Source: Mimachlamys varia (lineage: Eukaryota > Mollusca > Bivalvia > Pectinida > Pectinidae). Taken from it: a DNA stretch of 64,000 nt. Below the pieces are notes generated by a model that did no database searches, was not told where the DNA came from, and worked only from the letters and a program-made list of their open reading frames with translations. The DNA is taken from NCBI GenBank assembly GCA_947623455.1, contig OX392534.1, positions 32,238,926 to 32,302,925 on the forward strand. Direction: 5' to 3'. The position numbers and the translations under genes are program-made. Within the stretch, counting starts at the first letter, position 1. Each line of letters begins with the position of its first letter. Shown here piece after piece: positions 14,126 to 29,100 of the stretch.

Positions 14126-17100
14126 GTAAGCACAGATTTTATTTAGTTTTTTATTGTGATGAACACTGTACACTGCATCAGGGCAAAATTCAGATCCTGA
14201 TACAGATTAAGTTGAGAGCTTAAATGTAAAATGGGAAATGGAAAGTAAAATGGCAAATATGACATTTATAGTTCAGGATATAAGATCTATTTATCTTTTA
14301 ATTTTTTGTAATCATTTCCTCAAAGAAATTTAATCTGAAGGCAGATTCTTGAAGCACTTAATGAACAAGGGTTTTTATCGTATTATTTCAGCACGAGGTG
14401 GAGATTTGTAGGAAGGAAAACCCATTTCAGATCCGAATTAAACGTGACTCTATGAGTGAGAGTCAGGACTCGCCCCTTGCTATGGAAATGGACTTGCATG
14501 GTGAGGAGGGCAAAGAGGGGACCATTGATGAGGAGTCTGGGGTCCATGATGAAACAAGGGTCAACGAAGGTGCATCTACCTCCACTGGCATGGCGTACAC
14601 AGTTTCTGCTCCACCAAAGAATGGTAGGTCGCCTGGAAATTTTCCAATTAACTTGGGTCTAAAGAATGGCATAAGGTTAAGAAATGTTTGACATATGAAC
14701 CATTTTCATTGTTGCCAGATAGCTGATTCTGTATATTGTTTGATTACCTAGGAGTCCAGTGTTTCCCTCAAAGAGCTGCCCTGCTGAAGTCCATGTTGAA
14801 TTTCCTAAAGAAAGCTATCCCAGATTCGTCATTCTCTGAAAGTATTAGACATTGTAAGTAGAAATATTGTGCCAAATTAAACTGACTGATAAAATCAATT
14901 CTGGTCTGTTACACTTTTATTACAAAATGCTAGTGAATCAAAACAGGTGGGAAAAAAACTGATTTTCAAATGACAAATTTATTCTGAATGGCATTGTATT
15001 GACATGATAACAAGTCATCTCCAGTGAGTGAAAGTTTCCAAACAAAGAAACTTTTGTAGCAAATTTTAAGCTTTTTGTTGAGATGTTTTGTTTGTCTGAG
15101 GCATGATGATGTATCCATCTTTCTGACTATCTGAATTGTTGCTTTGACAGTAATGGAAGGATCTCTGCCCAAGTCTCTCCAGCACATTATCAGCAATGCT
15201 GAGTATTATGGGCCCTCCTTGTTCCTTCTAGGTAAGTCTATAATAACATTAGGGGTGTGCTGTTTTCATTATATAGACATCAATTTTATGTTAGTGCTAC
15301 AGAATTATTTTGGTACTGTAAAACCATTAAATTTTGTTGAACATTTAATTTCATTCATTTCGTGGGGAGATGAGGAACAATGAAATTAAAACACAAACAA
15401 AATTTGAACTCTCAACAATCTTTATTTAAGCTATTGTATACAACAACACCCCCCCCCCCCCAACGAAAATGTTTCTAGTCTCCAAGCAACTAAATTTTAC
15501 CCCATCGAAATTCAATGTTTTTACAGTATTTTAATTTACAGTTATTTAGGTCACGCATGTGTTCTAATATGATTGTATTGTAGTGATGCCTTGTATACAG
15601 TATACAATTTGGTATACATTTGACATTCATGAATTTAGTATCCTTTTTGGAATTGAGATTTCCAATTAAATCAGGAAAACATAAATCCTCAGTGTAGAAG
15701 GAGATCTTGTATAAAAAAATAAAAGTTGCAGCCTCATGTGATATATTCTAAACTTTGTTTTACCTCACAGCCACAGATGTTGTGACAGTGTATGTGTTCC
15801 AGGAGCCATCCCTCCTGTCCTCGCTTCAGGACAGTGGACTAACTGATGTAGTGCTCCATGCTCTACTAATCAAGGATGTAAGTAGACTTTTAATGTCATC
15901 AAAAAAATGGAGAATAGTCCACAAGCATGAGTGAAAAGCAACTTAATGAATGAAAAATGACCAGGATTTGCGTTGATCCTTCCCGATATCTTTTTCAACC
16001 ATAGAAACTGAAAAGGACCCCACTTATTTTCAGGATTCCCATTTGAACTATGCAGAAGGACCCCATTTATTTAGGAAAGGACCCCATTTATAAAATACCC
16101 AGCAAAAACCCGAATGACTAAAGCATCTCAAAGTCATGATAAGAACCAGATATTCATGTTAAACATTCTGAAAATTCCTTTACATAAATTTGTGTATCAT
16201 TGACAGGTACCAGCCACTCGAGAGGTGTTGGCTTCTCTACCCAATGTGTTCAGTGCCCTGTGTTTAAACACGCGTGGCCTAGAGGCGTTTGTCAACTGTA
16301 AGCCATTTGACAGGTTGTTTAAGGTGCTACTGTCACCAGATTACCTCCCCGCCATGAGAAGGAGACGAAGCTCTGACCCCTTTGGTGAGTATCACTCGAA
16401 CTGTCAATCTTAAAGTGGGGATAGAAGTAATTCATCATTTTATAAAGTCTCTGAGAAAGTGATAAAGCAAATATCTTGATACCTATTTTCCCTGGTTGAC
16501 AGGTGACACAGCTAGCAATCTTGGAAACGCCATGGACGAGTTGATGAGACATCAGCCTTCGTTGAGGACTGATGCCACCAAAGCCATCATTAAGGTAGGA
16601 CTGATGATTCCTTGTGGTTAACCTCAGATTATAGAATGCATGTTGCTGATTAATTAAGATGACTTATTCATGCAGATCAAATAAGTAGGTCTGATTTAAT
16701 AGATAAAATGTAGTTAAGAAATAGGATGCTGGCCAGGAACAAAGCTGATGAAGAACAAATTTAAAGTGGTTCAGCTAATAATAATTGAAAATTTTGCTTT
16801 TGGAAGTACTGAATAAGCACTGTGTATCTCCGGTGGTGTACTGTTGTGACATCCCCGGTCGTTAATCAGTGCCACATCAATGTAGTGATTAGCATCATTG
16901 GACGTTGTTCTGTTGTGATCAGCAGTCTTGGTAACGTAGCTACAACAGTGGTATTAAGTTTTGTAATGATGCAAGTACTTTAAACTACTAGCAATGGCCT
17001 TGGAGATAACAATACAATGTTTATCATTGTGAATCAGTAATGGAACAAAATATGTTGTGATAAAAGCAAAATTGTACAAGTAAACATTGATTGCGTTGAC

Positions 17101-20100
17101 AGTTACTAGAAGAAATCTGTGCTATGGGAATGGACCCGAAGTGTGTTTGCCAGAAGTCTCAGCCTAAGAGTGAGCCAAACATTGTCTCGATTCGCTCCCC
17201 TCAGCCCCCAGATAATGGATCTTCTGATGAAGAGGATGAGGAAGAGGAACTGGCTAACACCCAGGACTCGGCTACTACTGCTAACAAACCTGCCACGCCC
17301 GATGAGACTCCCGCTGACACCAGCAGTCAGTGAGTGATTGTAGTTATGACTTGCAATGCAGCAATATTTCAGTTTTATAAATGTTGGTTAATCTTTACAT
17401 TGTTGGAATAGAGTAGTAAAAAGTTCACAAAAGTCTACATTGGGGACAATATCCAAGTATTATGACATTAGTCACCTCTCGTGGCCTGCCATTTTGTCAA
17501 ATCAGAAAAAACATTTGTGGGGTCAGGTCTGACAGTTTTGTTATAATATATTTTGTATTATTGAACTTTGGTTTTCATTCTTGGGTAAAAAAAAACCAAT
17601 GTTAGCACTGTGTATCTCCGGTGGTGTACTGTTGTGACATCTCTGGTCGTTAATCAGTGCCATATCAATGTAGTGATTAGCATCGTTGGATGTTGGTCTG
17701 TTGTGACTTGCACTCTTGGTATCGTAGCTACAACAAAATCCTTCTGTTAAGTTACTTTTTACTAATAGCAAGGTATAATGCGCTAAGTATACACAATCTT
17801 TCGTTGAAATAAAATTAAACTTATATTTATAAAGGTCAACAACACCTGCTTCCCAAGAAAAGCAAGCCATACCTTTGATGGACTATGTGCTGAATGTGGT
17901 AAGTGTTTCTCTTTTCTGTAGGTGTTTGAACTATTATACAGTTATTTTCTATGTAACAGAAATCTTAATTACAAATGTTATACATATCTTGTGTATTTGA
18001 TATCTGAGAAGAATTTCCTGTCAGTGATGTTTTATGTTTGTCCTTCAGATGAAGTTTGTGGAGGCTATCCTAAGCAACAACTCGACAGACGATCATTGCC
18101 GCGAGTTTGTCACACAGAAAGGACTGCAGCCTCTCATGTCAATACTGGGGCTGCCTAATCTTCCAATAGACTTCCCCACCTCCCCTGCTTGTCAAGCTGT
18201 CTCCATTGTGTGCAAATCTATTCTAGTGAGTACATTTGGAGTAACAAGATTCTGACTTAAACTTGCTAATGAATTTGAAATTGTGGTGAAAAACGAAGGT
18301 AGAGAAAAGGAGTTAAGCATTAATTTGAAATGGTTTTATAATTTTTTCTCCAGTGATTATAATTGAAATACTCTTATTAAGTTTTAAAACGATAAGTTTA
18401 AATGTTAATAGAACTTCATTTGATTTGTCCATGGTGTATGAGGGGTAACACTTCACATTACTTTTATACAGAATTTGTCCCGGGAACCCCAAGTGCTGAA
18501 GCAGGGCCTACTAAAGCTGGACGAAGTGTTACAAAGTCTGGAGACACTGCACCAGCCTCTCGAGGCTCCTGGAGGATCTGTCCTCCTGCGTGAACTTGCA
18601 AATGTAGCCCACATACCAGACGCTGCCCAGTTACCCCAGAGCACGCCTCTTCTACATGCCCTTTCCTCCTGCCATGCTTACATCCTCATGTTTGTACATG
18701 TCTGCCGGATGGGACAGGTAAATTCATTTCTTTTCTGCCTTTTGCATATTTACTGTACTGTTAAGAAATTTTCTTTGCCTTGAATTAAAAAGTATGTTGA
18801 TTTCAATAGTACAACAGTTGAAAAGACTTTTTGTTTTGATAAAGAAATCATGGCAGGTATATTTTAAGGGGCTGTATTGGCACTCTGAAACGATCATTGA
18901 GAAACACCACTTTTCTCGGTGAAAAAAATGAGTGCAAAATGAAGAAAACTTGTCTAGATATCAAGGTGACAGTTTTCTAGTTGTCATCTTTCTAGATTAT
19001 TTTGACACGAGAATTGAAGTTCCTGTGAATTTCACACTGCTTTGATATGAATGTCCTAAGCATTTGAGACAGATGTATGCAGTTACTGAAAATAATCACT
19101 TTCAATTTCTCCTGGAAAATAAGTCATTTCTAGTAAAGTATCAATTCATTAACATATGCTTATTTTAATAAGCTATTAAAGTTGTATCTAATAGACAGGA
19201 TTGCCATTTTCATATGTATGTTTACTATGCAGACGGATATTCGCACCATCTCTGTGAACCACTGGGGGTCAGATCTAGGCCTGAAGGTATTAGAGGGCCT
19301 GAGTAAGCTGTACACCTCGCTGGTGTGGGAGAGCACTGTGCTCCTGGCCCTGTGTAGCGACGATGTGCTGCCTGCCAGCTGTGAGTTTGGTAAGGCAGAT
19401 ATGGAGAAACTGCTTCCCAAGGACTTCAAAGCTGAAAAAGACACGAAAGAGGAGAGTGCCACTCTCACTCACAGTACGGGTGAACTGGGTAGTAATGGGG
19501 TTAGTGCTGCCATGGAATCTCTGTCAACGTCGGAGAGCACAGAAACGCCAATGGATGTAAGCGACGTACAATCACAGTCCACGTCTTCAGATAAAGAGAG
19601 TAAACGCCCAAAAATGTCTCCTGCACTGCAGGCCCAAGTGAAACAGTTGAAACCCCTACTCTCTGTGTCCTCGCGTTTGTGTCGTGCACTTGCTGAACTA
19701 TTTGGTTTGTTGGTGAAACTTTGTGTTGGCAGTCCTGTGCGACAGAGACGGAGTCACCAGATTCCTCCTCCGCCCACTACACCTTCTCCTGCTGCCCAGG
19801 CAGTGGCCCGAGCACTCACCAGACTGCTGACCAATGGTCTTCAGTGGACCCCACCAGAATATTCACCAGTACCCAAACTCAGGTATTCACCAGTACCCAA
19901 ACTCAGGTATTCACCAGTACCCAAACTCGGGTATTAATAGAAATCCACCAGAATATTTACCAGTACCCAAACTCAGGTATTCACCAGTACCCAAACTCAG
20001 GTATTAAAAAAAATCCAGCAGACTAGTCACCAGTACCCAAACAACCCCGCCAGAATATTTACCAGTACCCAAACTCAGGTATTAGTAGAAATCCACCAGA

Positions 20101-23100
20101 ATATTCACCAGTGCCCAAACTCAGGTATTCACCAGTGCCCAAACTCAGGTATTAATAGAAATCCACCAGAATATTTACCAGTACCCAAACTCAGGTATTA
20201 ATAGAAATCCAACAGACTAGTCACCAGTACCCAAACAACCCCACCAGAATATTCACCAGTACCCAAACTCAGGTATTAATAAAAATCCACCAGACTATTC
20301 ACCAGTACCCACACTCGGGTATTAATAGAAATCCACCAGAATATTTACCAGTACCCAAACTCAGGTATTAATAGAAATCCACCAGAATATTTACTAGTAC
20401 CCAAACTCAGATATTAAAAGAACTCCACCAGAATCATCCTGTTACCAATACTGTAACTTTGGATACAACCAACACTGAATACTTCTTTGGGTTTAACTTT
20501 TGTGTTAAGAAACCACCTTAATACTCCTGAAACCAAATTTCACAACCTACCTGAACACTTTCTGTACCAAAACTTCAGTTAAAAATAATACTCCCATCAC
20601 CCCAACTTGGCAAAAATGTTCCAAGCATACCCTCCAGTTCTTAAACATGAATTGGACACTTCCCAGATACATTTCTTGGTCACGCCCTGTTTAAGATTTA
20701 CTGCCACAATTAATTTTCAATTAAGGTTCAAAAGCAGAAAGATTTAGCTTCATCATTAAAAATCATATTTTGTTTCCTCAGGCAAAATAACTGATTACTG
20801 CAAAGATAATTAAACTTGCGAGAGAGACCAGCCCTATATTAGGAATTCTCAACTGTACTTATTTTCATGTGAACTGAATAAGACCTTTTCAATAACAGAT
20901 CTATCTTTAAAGTGCAGAAGACTAAGTGATGCTTGTTGTTATTTCAGATTAACATTTCTTGTGTGTTCTGTTGGCTTCACATCGCCAATGTTGTTTGATG
21001 AAAAGAAACAACCATACCACCTGATGCTACAGAAGTTTGTCTCTTCGGGAGGACAGAATGCACTGTTTGAGTGAGTATCAATTACTTCTGGGTTCACCAA
21101 GTTGTAGCATGAATGTGTTCTTGAGTCATTGTAAAGAAAGGCTTATGGATTAACTTGACAAAATAAATGTTAAAGTCTTATCAGAATTTTCAGATTATGT
21201 TGACTTTTTGTGGAAAAATTGAGGTTTACACAGATGTTCACTTAAATTTGTAACATTTGTGAATTTGTTCCTCACATAGAATCTATAAGTACTAATAGCT
21301 TTGCTTTAAAAAAGCACATTTCTCATTCGCAAATTCTAGCAACATGTTTGATATTAAACAGCTTTCTTATAAATTTGAAAACTATCGTATCATTGCCTGC
21401 TTACAGAGCCTTCTCTTGGGCATTATCCATTGATGGGAAAGTCCAGATGTCTGATGGTCTAGAGTTTCCTGAACTACCAGGTAAAGTATGGCAACACAGA
21501 TGAGTGTTGGATAAAGTGAAACTATGGACAACTAACCATTTGGATTCCTTAAATTAATATTGGAATTGAATATATAAGGCTCATCATTTTACAAGGGTTA
21601 TGATAAATGATAATGAAAATGAAGACTACTTTAAAAAATGAGAAATAAAAGAGGTATTTAAGCTTGAATATATTTTACAGTTGCTATTTATGTTTGACTA
21701 CTGTCTTTTGTTCAGATGGTACTGGGGAGTTCATTGATGCTTGGCTGATGTTGGTGGAGAAAATGGTGAATCCTAAGACAGTTCTGGAGTCAACACATAC
21801 TCTACCAGAGAAGTCTAGTCAGGCAGGCTTTGTTCCCTTCAGTCCAGTCCAGTACCTCATCAGCACACAAAAGGTATATATCTTTCTCTTAGATATGGTT
21901 AAATGTGTTTTTTGATTGTCATTGCAGAACTTTTGGTGATTGGAGGACATACTAGTAGATCGTTATATGCTTGTTGTCTGTTGTAGTCTGCTTTCAATGC
22001 AGTGATGCACCTATGGAACAAGAAACCCTTGAAGCTGTATGGAGGCCGCATGTCGGAATCAATCCTGGCTATCTTGTGTCATATCATCAAAGGGGAGGCC
22101 ATAATAAAGGTGTGTTCAATGTAGAACCATTGGGCAGGGTTACATAGCTCATCTGTTTTCTTTTGCTTTTTTTTTTGTAATTATAATCTTGAAAATCTTT
22201 AATATTTGTTATAAATGGCATATTTGCTATAAAATGCTTTCAAATCTATAAAGTTCACTCTGGATGTATTTACTGGTGCCTGTGACATATGAATGACTCT
22301 AGACTTTCAATCTTTGTTATAAACACGTTTTACTGCTTAAAAATGAATTATGTCCGAGCACTTCTCTTGATAGTAAAAATTTTGCTTGTTATGATAAGGT
22401 GTGATTTTGAATAACTTTTGGGGGTGTTATTAAAGCTAATACGTTTTACATTGATGTTATCGCAGGATTACTTGGGTAAGGAGAAGGAGGAGACACCTAG
22501 CACGTCGGGAAATAGCATAAGTATCCTGGCACCGGCTGCAGCCGCTGCTACTGCTGCTCCAACGCCTGCTTCTGTACCGCGACCCAGCATCCCCGAGATC
22601 AATCAGTCACACTTACAGCAGGTCAGTTACTCACAGAGATCAATCAGTCACACTTACAGCAGGTCAGTTACTCACAGAGATCAATCAGTCACACTTACAG
22701 CAGGTCAGTTACTCACAGAGATCAATCGGTCTCACTTACAGCAGGTCAGTTACTCACAGAGATCAATCGGTCACATTTACAGCAGGTCAGTTACTCACAG
22801 AGATCAATCGGTCACACTTATAGCAGGTCAGTTACTCACAGAGATCAATCAGTCACACTTACAGCAGGTCAGCTACTCACAGAGATCAATCAGTCACACT
22901 TACAGCAGGTCAGTTACTCAACAAATCACATTTATGATGCATTTAAATCCAAATGCTATCTGGGATGTTGACATTTTACTGTGGAAACAAAAATTCAAGA
23001 ATCATGCCTTATTGGAACAATCACAGGATGATAGAGAAATGTTGCTGAGGTGTGATTTATATACATATCTTCGCTGTGATGATGTATTGAAGTCAAGTAA

Positions 23101-26100
23101 ATATCAGAATATCATTGGTGATATATTGATTGGTCAGGTGAAAGTCATGGCATATAGTCAAAAACGTTCAAATCAATTTTACAATTAAATTTTGGATCAA
23201 CTTCAGATGGTTTTACTGATTTGTACAATATTTGTTGGTGTGTTAAAAGTTGATGGACATGGGTTTCTCAAGGGAGCATGCCACACAGGCCCTCAATCAC
23301 ACCACCAGTATGGAGCAGGCCACGGAGTACATACTGACACACCCACTGGTCCCACCCCCCAGGACTCCGGCAAATGTAAGCAATGTAAGAAACTTATTAA
23401 AATAGATTTCTATTGCCAGTTCAGATCATTTAACATATTAATTAGCCATACTTTCTTTTATTATAGCTGGACAAGATTATTTCTATTTTTGCATGATCTC
23501 TTACAATCTTGTGGAGTTATAAACATTCACAAATTTCTTCTACATACACTGGACTTGATGTAATATTGTAAATAATATCCCATATCATTGTTAACAATAT
23601 CCCCCTTTCATTTAATTTGCTCTTCTGATATGAAGAGATATTTTGGTGTGATTAACCAGAATGTAACGTTTTTGTAGGTTAACATGAATTCAACTTTCCA
23701 GTGATGAATATATCATAGACAAGCATATGTCATAATATCCTTGATGATATATTGATAGTGACTGAGGAAAGCTAAAGTTCTTGCAACAACAGAATTCAGG
23801 TTTGATTGGGAAAGGGAGTAAAAATAAGTGTTTTGCTGGAAAAATTTGTGTGGTACAATCTTTGAGCTGATGTATATGTGGAAGGACAAGTAAAGCTAAG
23901 AGTAATTATATAGCAATTAACACTGAATAGCACATCTGTAAAAGGGTGGTTAAAAAGGAGGGAAAAGTGTTTTCAAATAATGTTATTGAAAATTGTGGAA
24001 CTGGGGTCTAAAATAGGTTAAATATGTAAAGAACAAACCCAATTTACTTGTGTCCTTTTCACCTTTTTATGTAAGCTATTTGATATGCTATCAGCCTCCT
24101 TTCCTTCCATACTGTATAGACACTGTCTTTGTGTCGGGGGATCCATATGCTTTGCAGTGGTAGACTTCTCGATGATGAATATATCATAGACAAGCATATG
24201 TCATAATATTCTTGATGATATATTGATAGCGACTGAGGAAAGCCAAAAGCCTTGTAAAAGCATGATCAATGAAAATGTAAATCATCAATGATAAATGAAT
24301 GTTTGTTGGGGAATGGGAGTGAAAGAGGTACAGCACAATGTTATTACAATGGAAACCGATATGTGGAAATGCCTTCTGTCTGTTCTATAGGGTGAAGAAC
24401 TTTGATTTCATTTAATGCTGTGAAGTCTTGTTACAAAATTATAGTTTAAAAACTCATATAGCAACTCTTGCAATTTGTGAAACCAAGGTAGCTTTTAATA
24501 CCATTTGATACTAAAGAAGTGTTATTACACTATTGCCACCTCCAGTGCATCTGTGTCCTTTTCACCTGAGTTGATGTAAGTTTGTCTGGTTTCTCTCCTC
24601 TCCCTCATTATTGGCCATGAATTTCACTTTATATTTACAAGATTGCTGATCAATTTGATAAAATTGTATTTGTGGAAAGGCATCTGTAGGCTTTGCAGTG
24701 CTAGACTTTCCAGTGATGAATATATCATAGACAAGCATATGTCATAATATCCTTGATGATATATTGATAGCGACTGAGGAAAGTTTGGTTGACTAGTAAG
24801 ACAAGTATATATTGTGTTAGTCAAAATTGAAAGGAAATCCTTATCTGATCAAGTATATGTTTGCAATCTTGTGGCTGCTAGCCCTTACAGCATCATGTTC
24901 TATAATTGAGAATGTCAAAAATGACAACCGTAGGAGAACATTTTCAAACTCTTCATGTTTAATTGGTAAATGTGTTTTGTTTTGTTGAAATTAACGTGTT
25001 GAATTATTAGTAGGTAGTGATCTTTGCTTTGTATTTTTGGTACAATTTGTACTCTACAGGTAAGACTAATTATGTTGAACAGTATGCATATAAACTCAAG
25101 GTTCATGAGTCTATCATTTCCTTTGTAGCCTCTTGGCATGGTACTAGAGATGTCTGAGGAGGATCAAATGATGCGAGCCATAGCAATGTCTTTAGGAGAC
25201 AATATCCTTATGTCTACTGACGAGGTAGGTGTTCTGGGTAGAAAATACCGCTACATCCATGTCTTTAGGAGACAAAATCCTTATGTCTACTGGCCCCGGT
25301 TTCATCAACATTCCTTAACTTAAGGAAATTCTTTAACTTAAAAATCTAAAAAAAAATTAAAAATAAAGGAAAGCATTACAAAATTTAAGGGGAAAATCCT
25401 TAGCTAAGGAACTTTCCTTAAATTCTGTAATGCTTTCCTATGGAGATTTTTAAGTTAAGGAATTTCCTGAAGTTAAGGAACGTTGATGAAACCAGGGCCA
25501 GAAGAGGTAGGTATTCTAGTGAAAAATAACCCTAATCAAATGTGTTAAGGTGACAATGTCCTTATGTCTACTGACAAGGTTGGTATTTAAGGCAGAAAAT
25601 AGCCCTCTTTCCATGTCTTTAGGCAAAAATATCCTTGTCTACTGACGAGGGAGGTATTTAAGACAGAATATTGCCCTATTACTATGTCCTTAAGCAACAA
25701 TATCTTATCTACTGACCAGTTGGTTTTTCCAGTCAGATAATATCCTGACCATGTTCCTAAACAGCAATATCATATCAATAGCTTTCATCCTAAACAATGT
25801 GAAATGAGAATATGGAAAGCTATTCTCAACTCATGGAGCTGTATTTAGTGTCCAAGTGAGCTGTTATAGAGGTATTCTAACATGTGTCTTGTGTTGATAA
25901 AAAGTTGCGTTTTAACAAACATATTGTGTTACAGAGTGCACCGAGTAGTTCTTCCTCCAAACAGGAGGCGCCCAAGCCTGAGGAGACAGAAATTGATGAA
26001 AAACAAGAGAAGGAGGAACCACTTGATCGGACGACAATTGACCAGTTCACTGATACTGTCATGCCTGGTAAGTTGATAAACCTGATCTAGCTTCGGTCGA

Positions 26101-29100
26101 GGAAGGTATGGAATCTCTTATCTGAAGGTTCTAGTTGGTTTGTATGAAAACGTTTGTTTTTAAGCAATATTGGTCTGTTCTGAATAGAAATGAAAAAAGA
26201 TTGTTTTTAAGCAATATTGGTCTGTTCTGAATAGAAATGAAAAAAGATTGTTTTTAAGCAATATTGCTCTGTTCTGAATAGAAATGGCAAAGTCTTTTCT
26301 GGTGACAGTCTCTGATATTACCCTTCCAATGATGAATATATCATAGACAAGCATATGTCATAATATCCTTGATGATATATTGATAGCGACTGAGGAAGTG
26401 TTTGGACTTTTGTTAAATTTTTAAATCTAGAAAGGAAGCTATCAAAATGCTTTGTTAGATATTTGTAAGAATTTTGCAAAATCCAGCATATGGAAATAAT
26501 GAAAAGGTATTTTGCAAAAACAAATATATTATATAGAAAGAGCTGGCCAAACAGGACTAGAAAACAATACAGGGAGGTAGTAAGTTTATATACAGTATAC
26601 TGTCCAAAAAGCAGGTTCATTTCAGACCATTATTTTACTAAACTTGATAAACTTGGTACAAGTTAGGTTTTGTTTATAAAATGAGCTGCATGAATATATC
26701 AGTTCATAGTGTCAGTGAATGTGAGCTTTACAACAACTGAGTATTAAGGCCCTAGTTTAGCTGAGAACTGACAACAAATCATTGATCAAGGGGAAATCTT
26801 CCCTGCTTCAGGATGAGAGAAACACAACTATTAAAAAAAGTGATTGGTATATTGTGTCAAATATTTAGTCTTATCAGTAAGATATGGAAGCTTTCCAGTG
26901 ATGAATATATCATAGACAAGCATATGTCATAATATCCTTGATGATATATTGATAGCGACTGAGGAAAGTAACGTCTTATTCTTAGTTCAGAACTTTTAAG
27001 ATATTATAGTACAGCTTTTTCTTTAGCAAACAACAGTATGAAGTCCTTTTCTCAAATCCTTATTCAGACATTTCTGTTAGGTTGCCTTTATTTTTATTAT
27101 GGGTAAGTCTGTAAGACCAGCTTGAATTTAACTAAATTTTAATTTCAGAAGAAAGTTATATCGAATTTCAGAAGAACTACTGTTTTGCTTTAGCCATACA
27201 AGTTAATGTTTCATGATATAAAATAGTTACTGTACATCCAAAATACCCTTTCCAATGATGAGTATATCATAGACAAGCATATGTCATAATATCCTTGATG
27301 ATATATTGATAGCAACTGAGGAAAGTTTTGTCCCATTCTTAGTTAAGATTTTAGAATTTTATAGTACAGATTGTTCTGTCCCAAACAACATTATGAGTAA
27401 ATTCTTTAAAATCCTAATACCTGGCACATACCTCTGTTAAAATTAAGGTTACCCTTGCTTTCATTATGGGTAATTCTGTAAAACCAGCTGGAATGAAAAT
27501 GAATTTGAATTTCAGAAGCACTTCTGATGCGATTTTTCTTTTGTTTTAGCCATACAAATTAATATTATGAAATAGTTACACCAAAAATAACCTTTACCAT
27601 GATGAATATATCATAGACAAGCATATGTCATAATATCCTTGATGATATATTGATAGCGACTGAGGAAAGTTTTGTCCCATTCTTAGTTGAGATTTTAGCA
27701 TATTATATATTACAGATTTCCCTGTCCCAAACAACAGTATGAGTGAATTCTCTAAAATCCTAATACATGTACAGACATTTCTGTTAAAACTCAGGTTACC
27801 TTTACTTTCATTACAGGTAATTCTGTAAGACCGGCTGGAATGAAAGTAAATTTGAATTTCAGAACTTCTGGAATGTTATTATTACTGTTTTGCTTTAGCC
27901 ATACAAGTGTATGTTTAATATTATGAATTAGTTACACATTCAATAACCTTTCCCATGATGAATATATCATAGACAAGCATATGTCATAATATCCTTGATG
28001 ATATATTGATAGCGACTGAGGAAAGTTTTGTCTCATTCTTAGTTCAGGACTTAGGATATTATAATAAATTTTCCTTTGCCAATCGACAGTATGAAATCAT
28101 AATAAATTTTCCTTTGCCAATCGACAGTATGAAATCATTCTCTCAGTTATATACAGACATTTCTATTAAGAACCAGGTTGCTTTTACTTCCATTACAGGT
28201 AATTCTGCAAGACCAGCTAGAATGAAAGTAAATTTAAATTTCAGAAGAACATCTTTTATGTGATTACGGTTTTGCTTAAGTGATACAAGTTTGTTTGATA
28301 ATATGAAAAAGTTACTTTACACCCAAAATACCCTTTCCCATGATGAATATATCATAGACAAGCATATGTCATAATATCCTTGATGATATATTGATAGTGA
28401 CTGAGGAAAGTTTTGTCCCATTCTTAGTTAAGATTTTAGGATATTATAATACAGATTGTTCTGTCCCAAACAACATTATGAGTAAATTCTTCAAAATCCT
28501 AATACCTGGTACATACCTCTGTTAAAATTAAGGTTACCCTTTCTTTCATTACAGGTACTTCTGTAAAACCAGCTGGAAAGAAAATTAATTTGAATTTCAG
28601 AAGCACTTCTGATGCAATTTCTCTTTTGTTTTAGCCATACAAATTAATATTATGAAATAGTTACGCCAAAAATAACCTTTCCCATGATGAGTGTATCATA
28701 GACAAGCATATGTCATAATATCCTTGATGATATATTGATAGCAACTGAGGAAAGTTTGTCCCATTCTTAGTTAAGATTTTAGGATATTATGTATTACAGA
28801 TTTCCCTGTCGCAAACAACATGATGAGTTAATTCTCTAAACTTCTGATACGGACATTTCTGTTAAGAATTTGGTTGACTTTATTTTCATCACAAGTAATT
28901 GTGTTAGACCAGCTGAAACGGAAAAAAAATGAATTTCAGAACTTATTGGATGTTATTACTGTTTTGCTTTAGCCATACAAGTGTATGTTTAATATTATGA
29001 ATTAGTTACACCATCAATAACCTTTCCAGTGATGAGTATATCATAGACAAGCATATGTCATAATATTCTTGATGATATATTGATAGCAACTGAGGAAAGT

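Noticed and set aside
14155..14200. C/D-like words (GTGATGA ... CTGA) in intron 15
   Set aside because: Only about 45 nt apart, no terminal stem, single copy.
6941..17738. Treating the ~130-bp dispersed repeat as a SINE or MITE
   Set aside because: No poly-A or simple tail, no Pol III boxes, no target duplications, all five copies sense to the host and one per intron. H and ACA boxes with correct spacing and 18S-complementary pockets explain it better.
22418..23188. A 256-codon open frame across the exon 31 repeats
   Set aside because: It owes its length to the 41-bp minisatellite, and does not join the UBA exon in phase.
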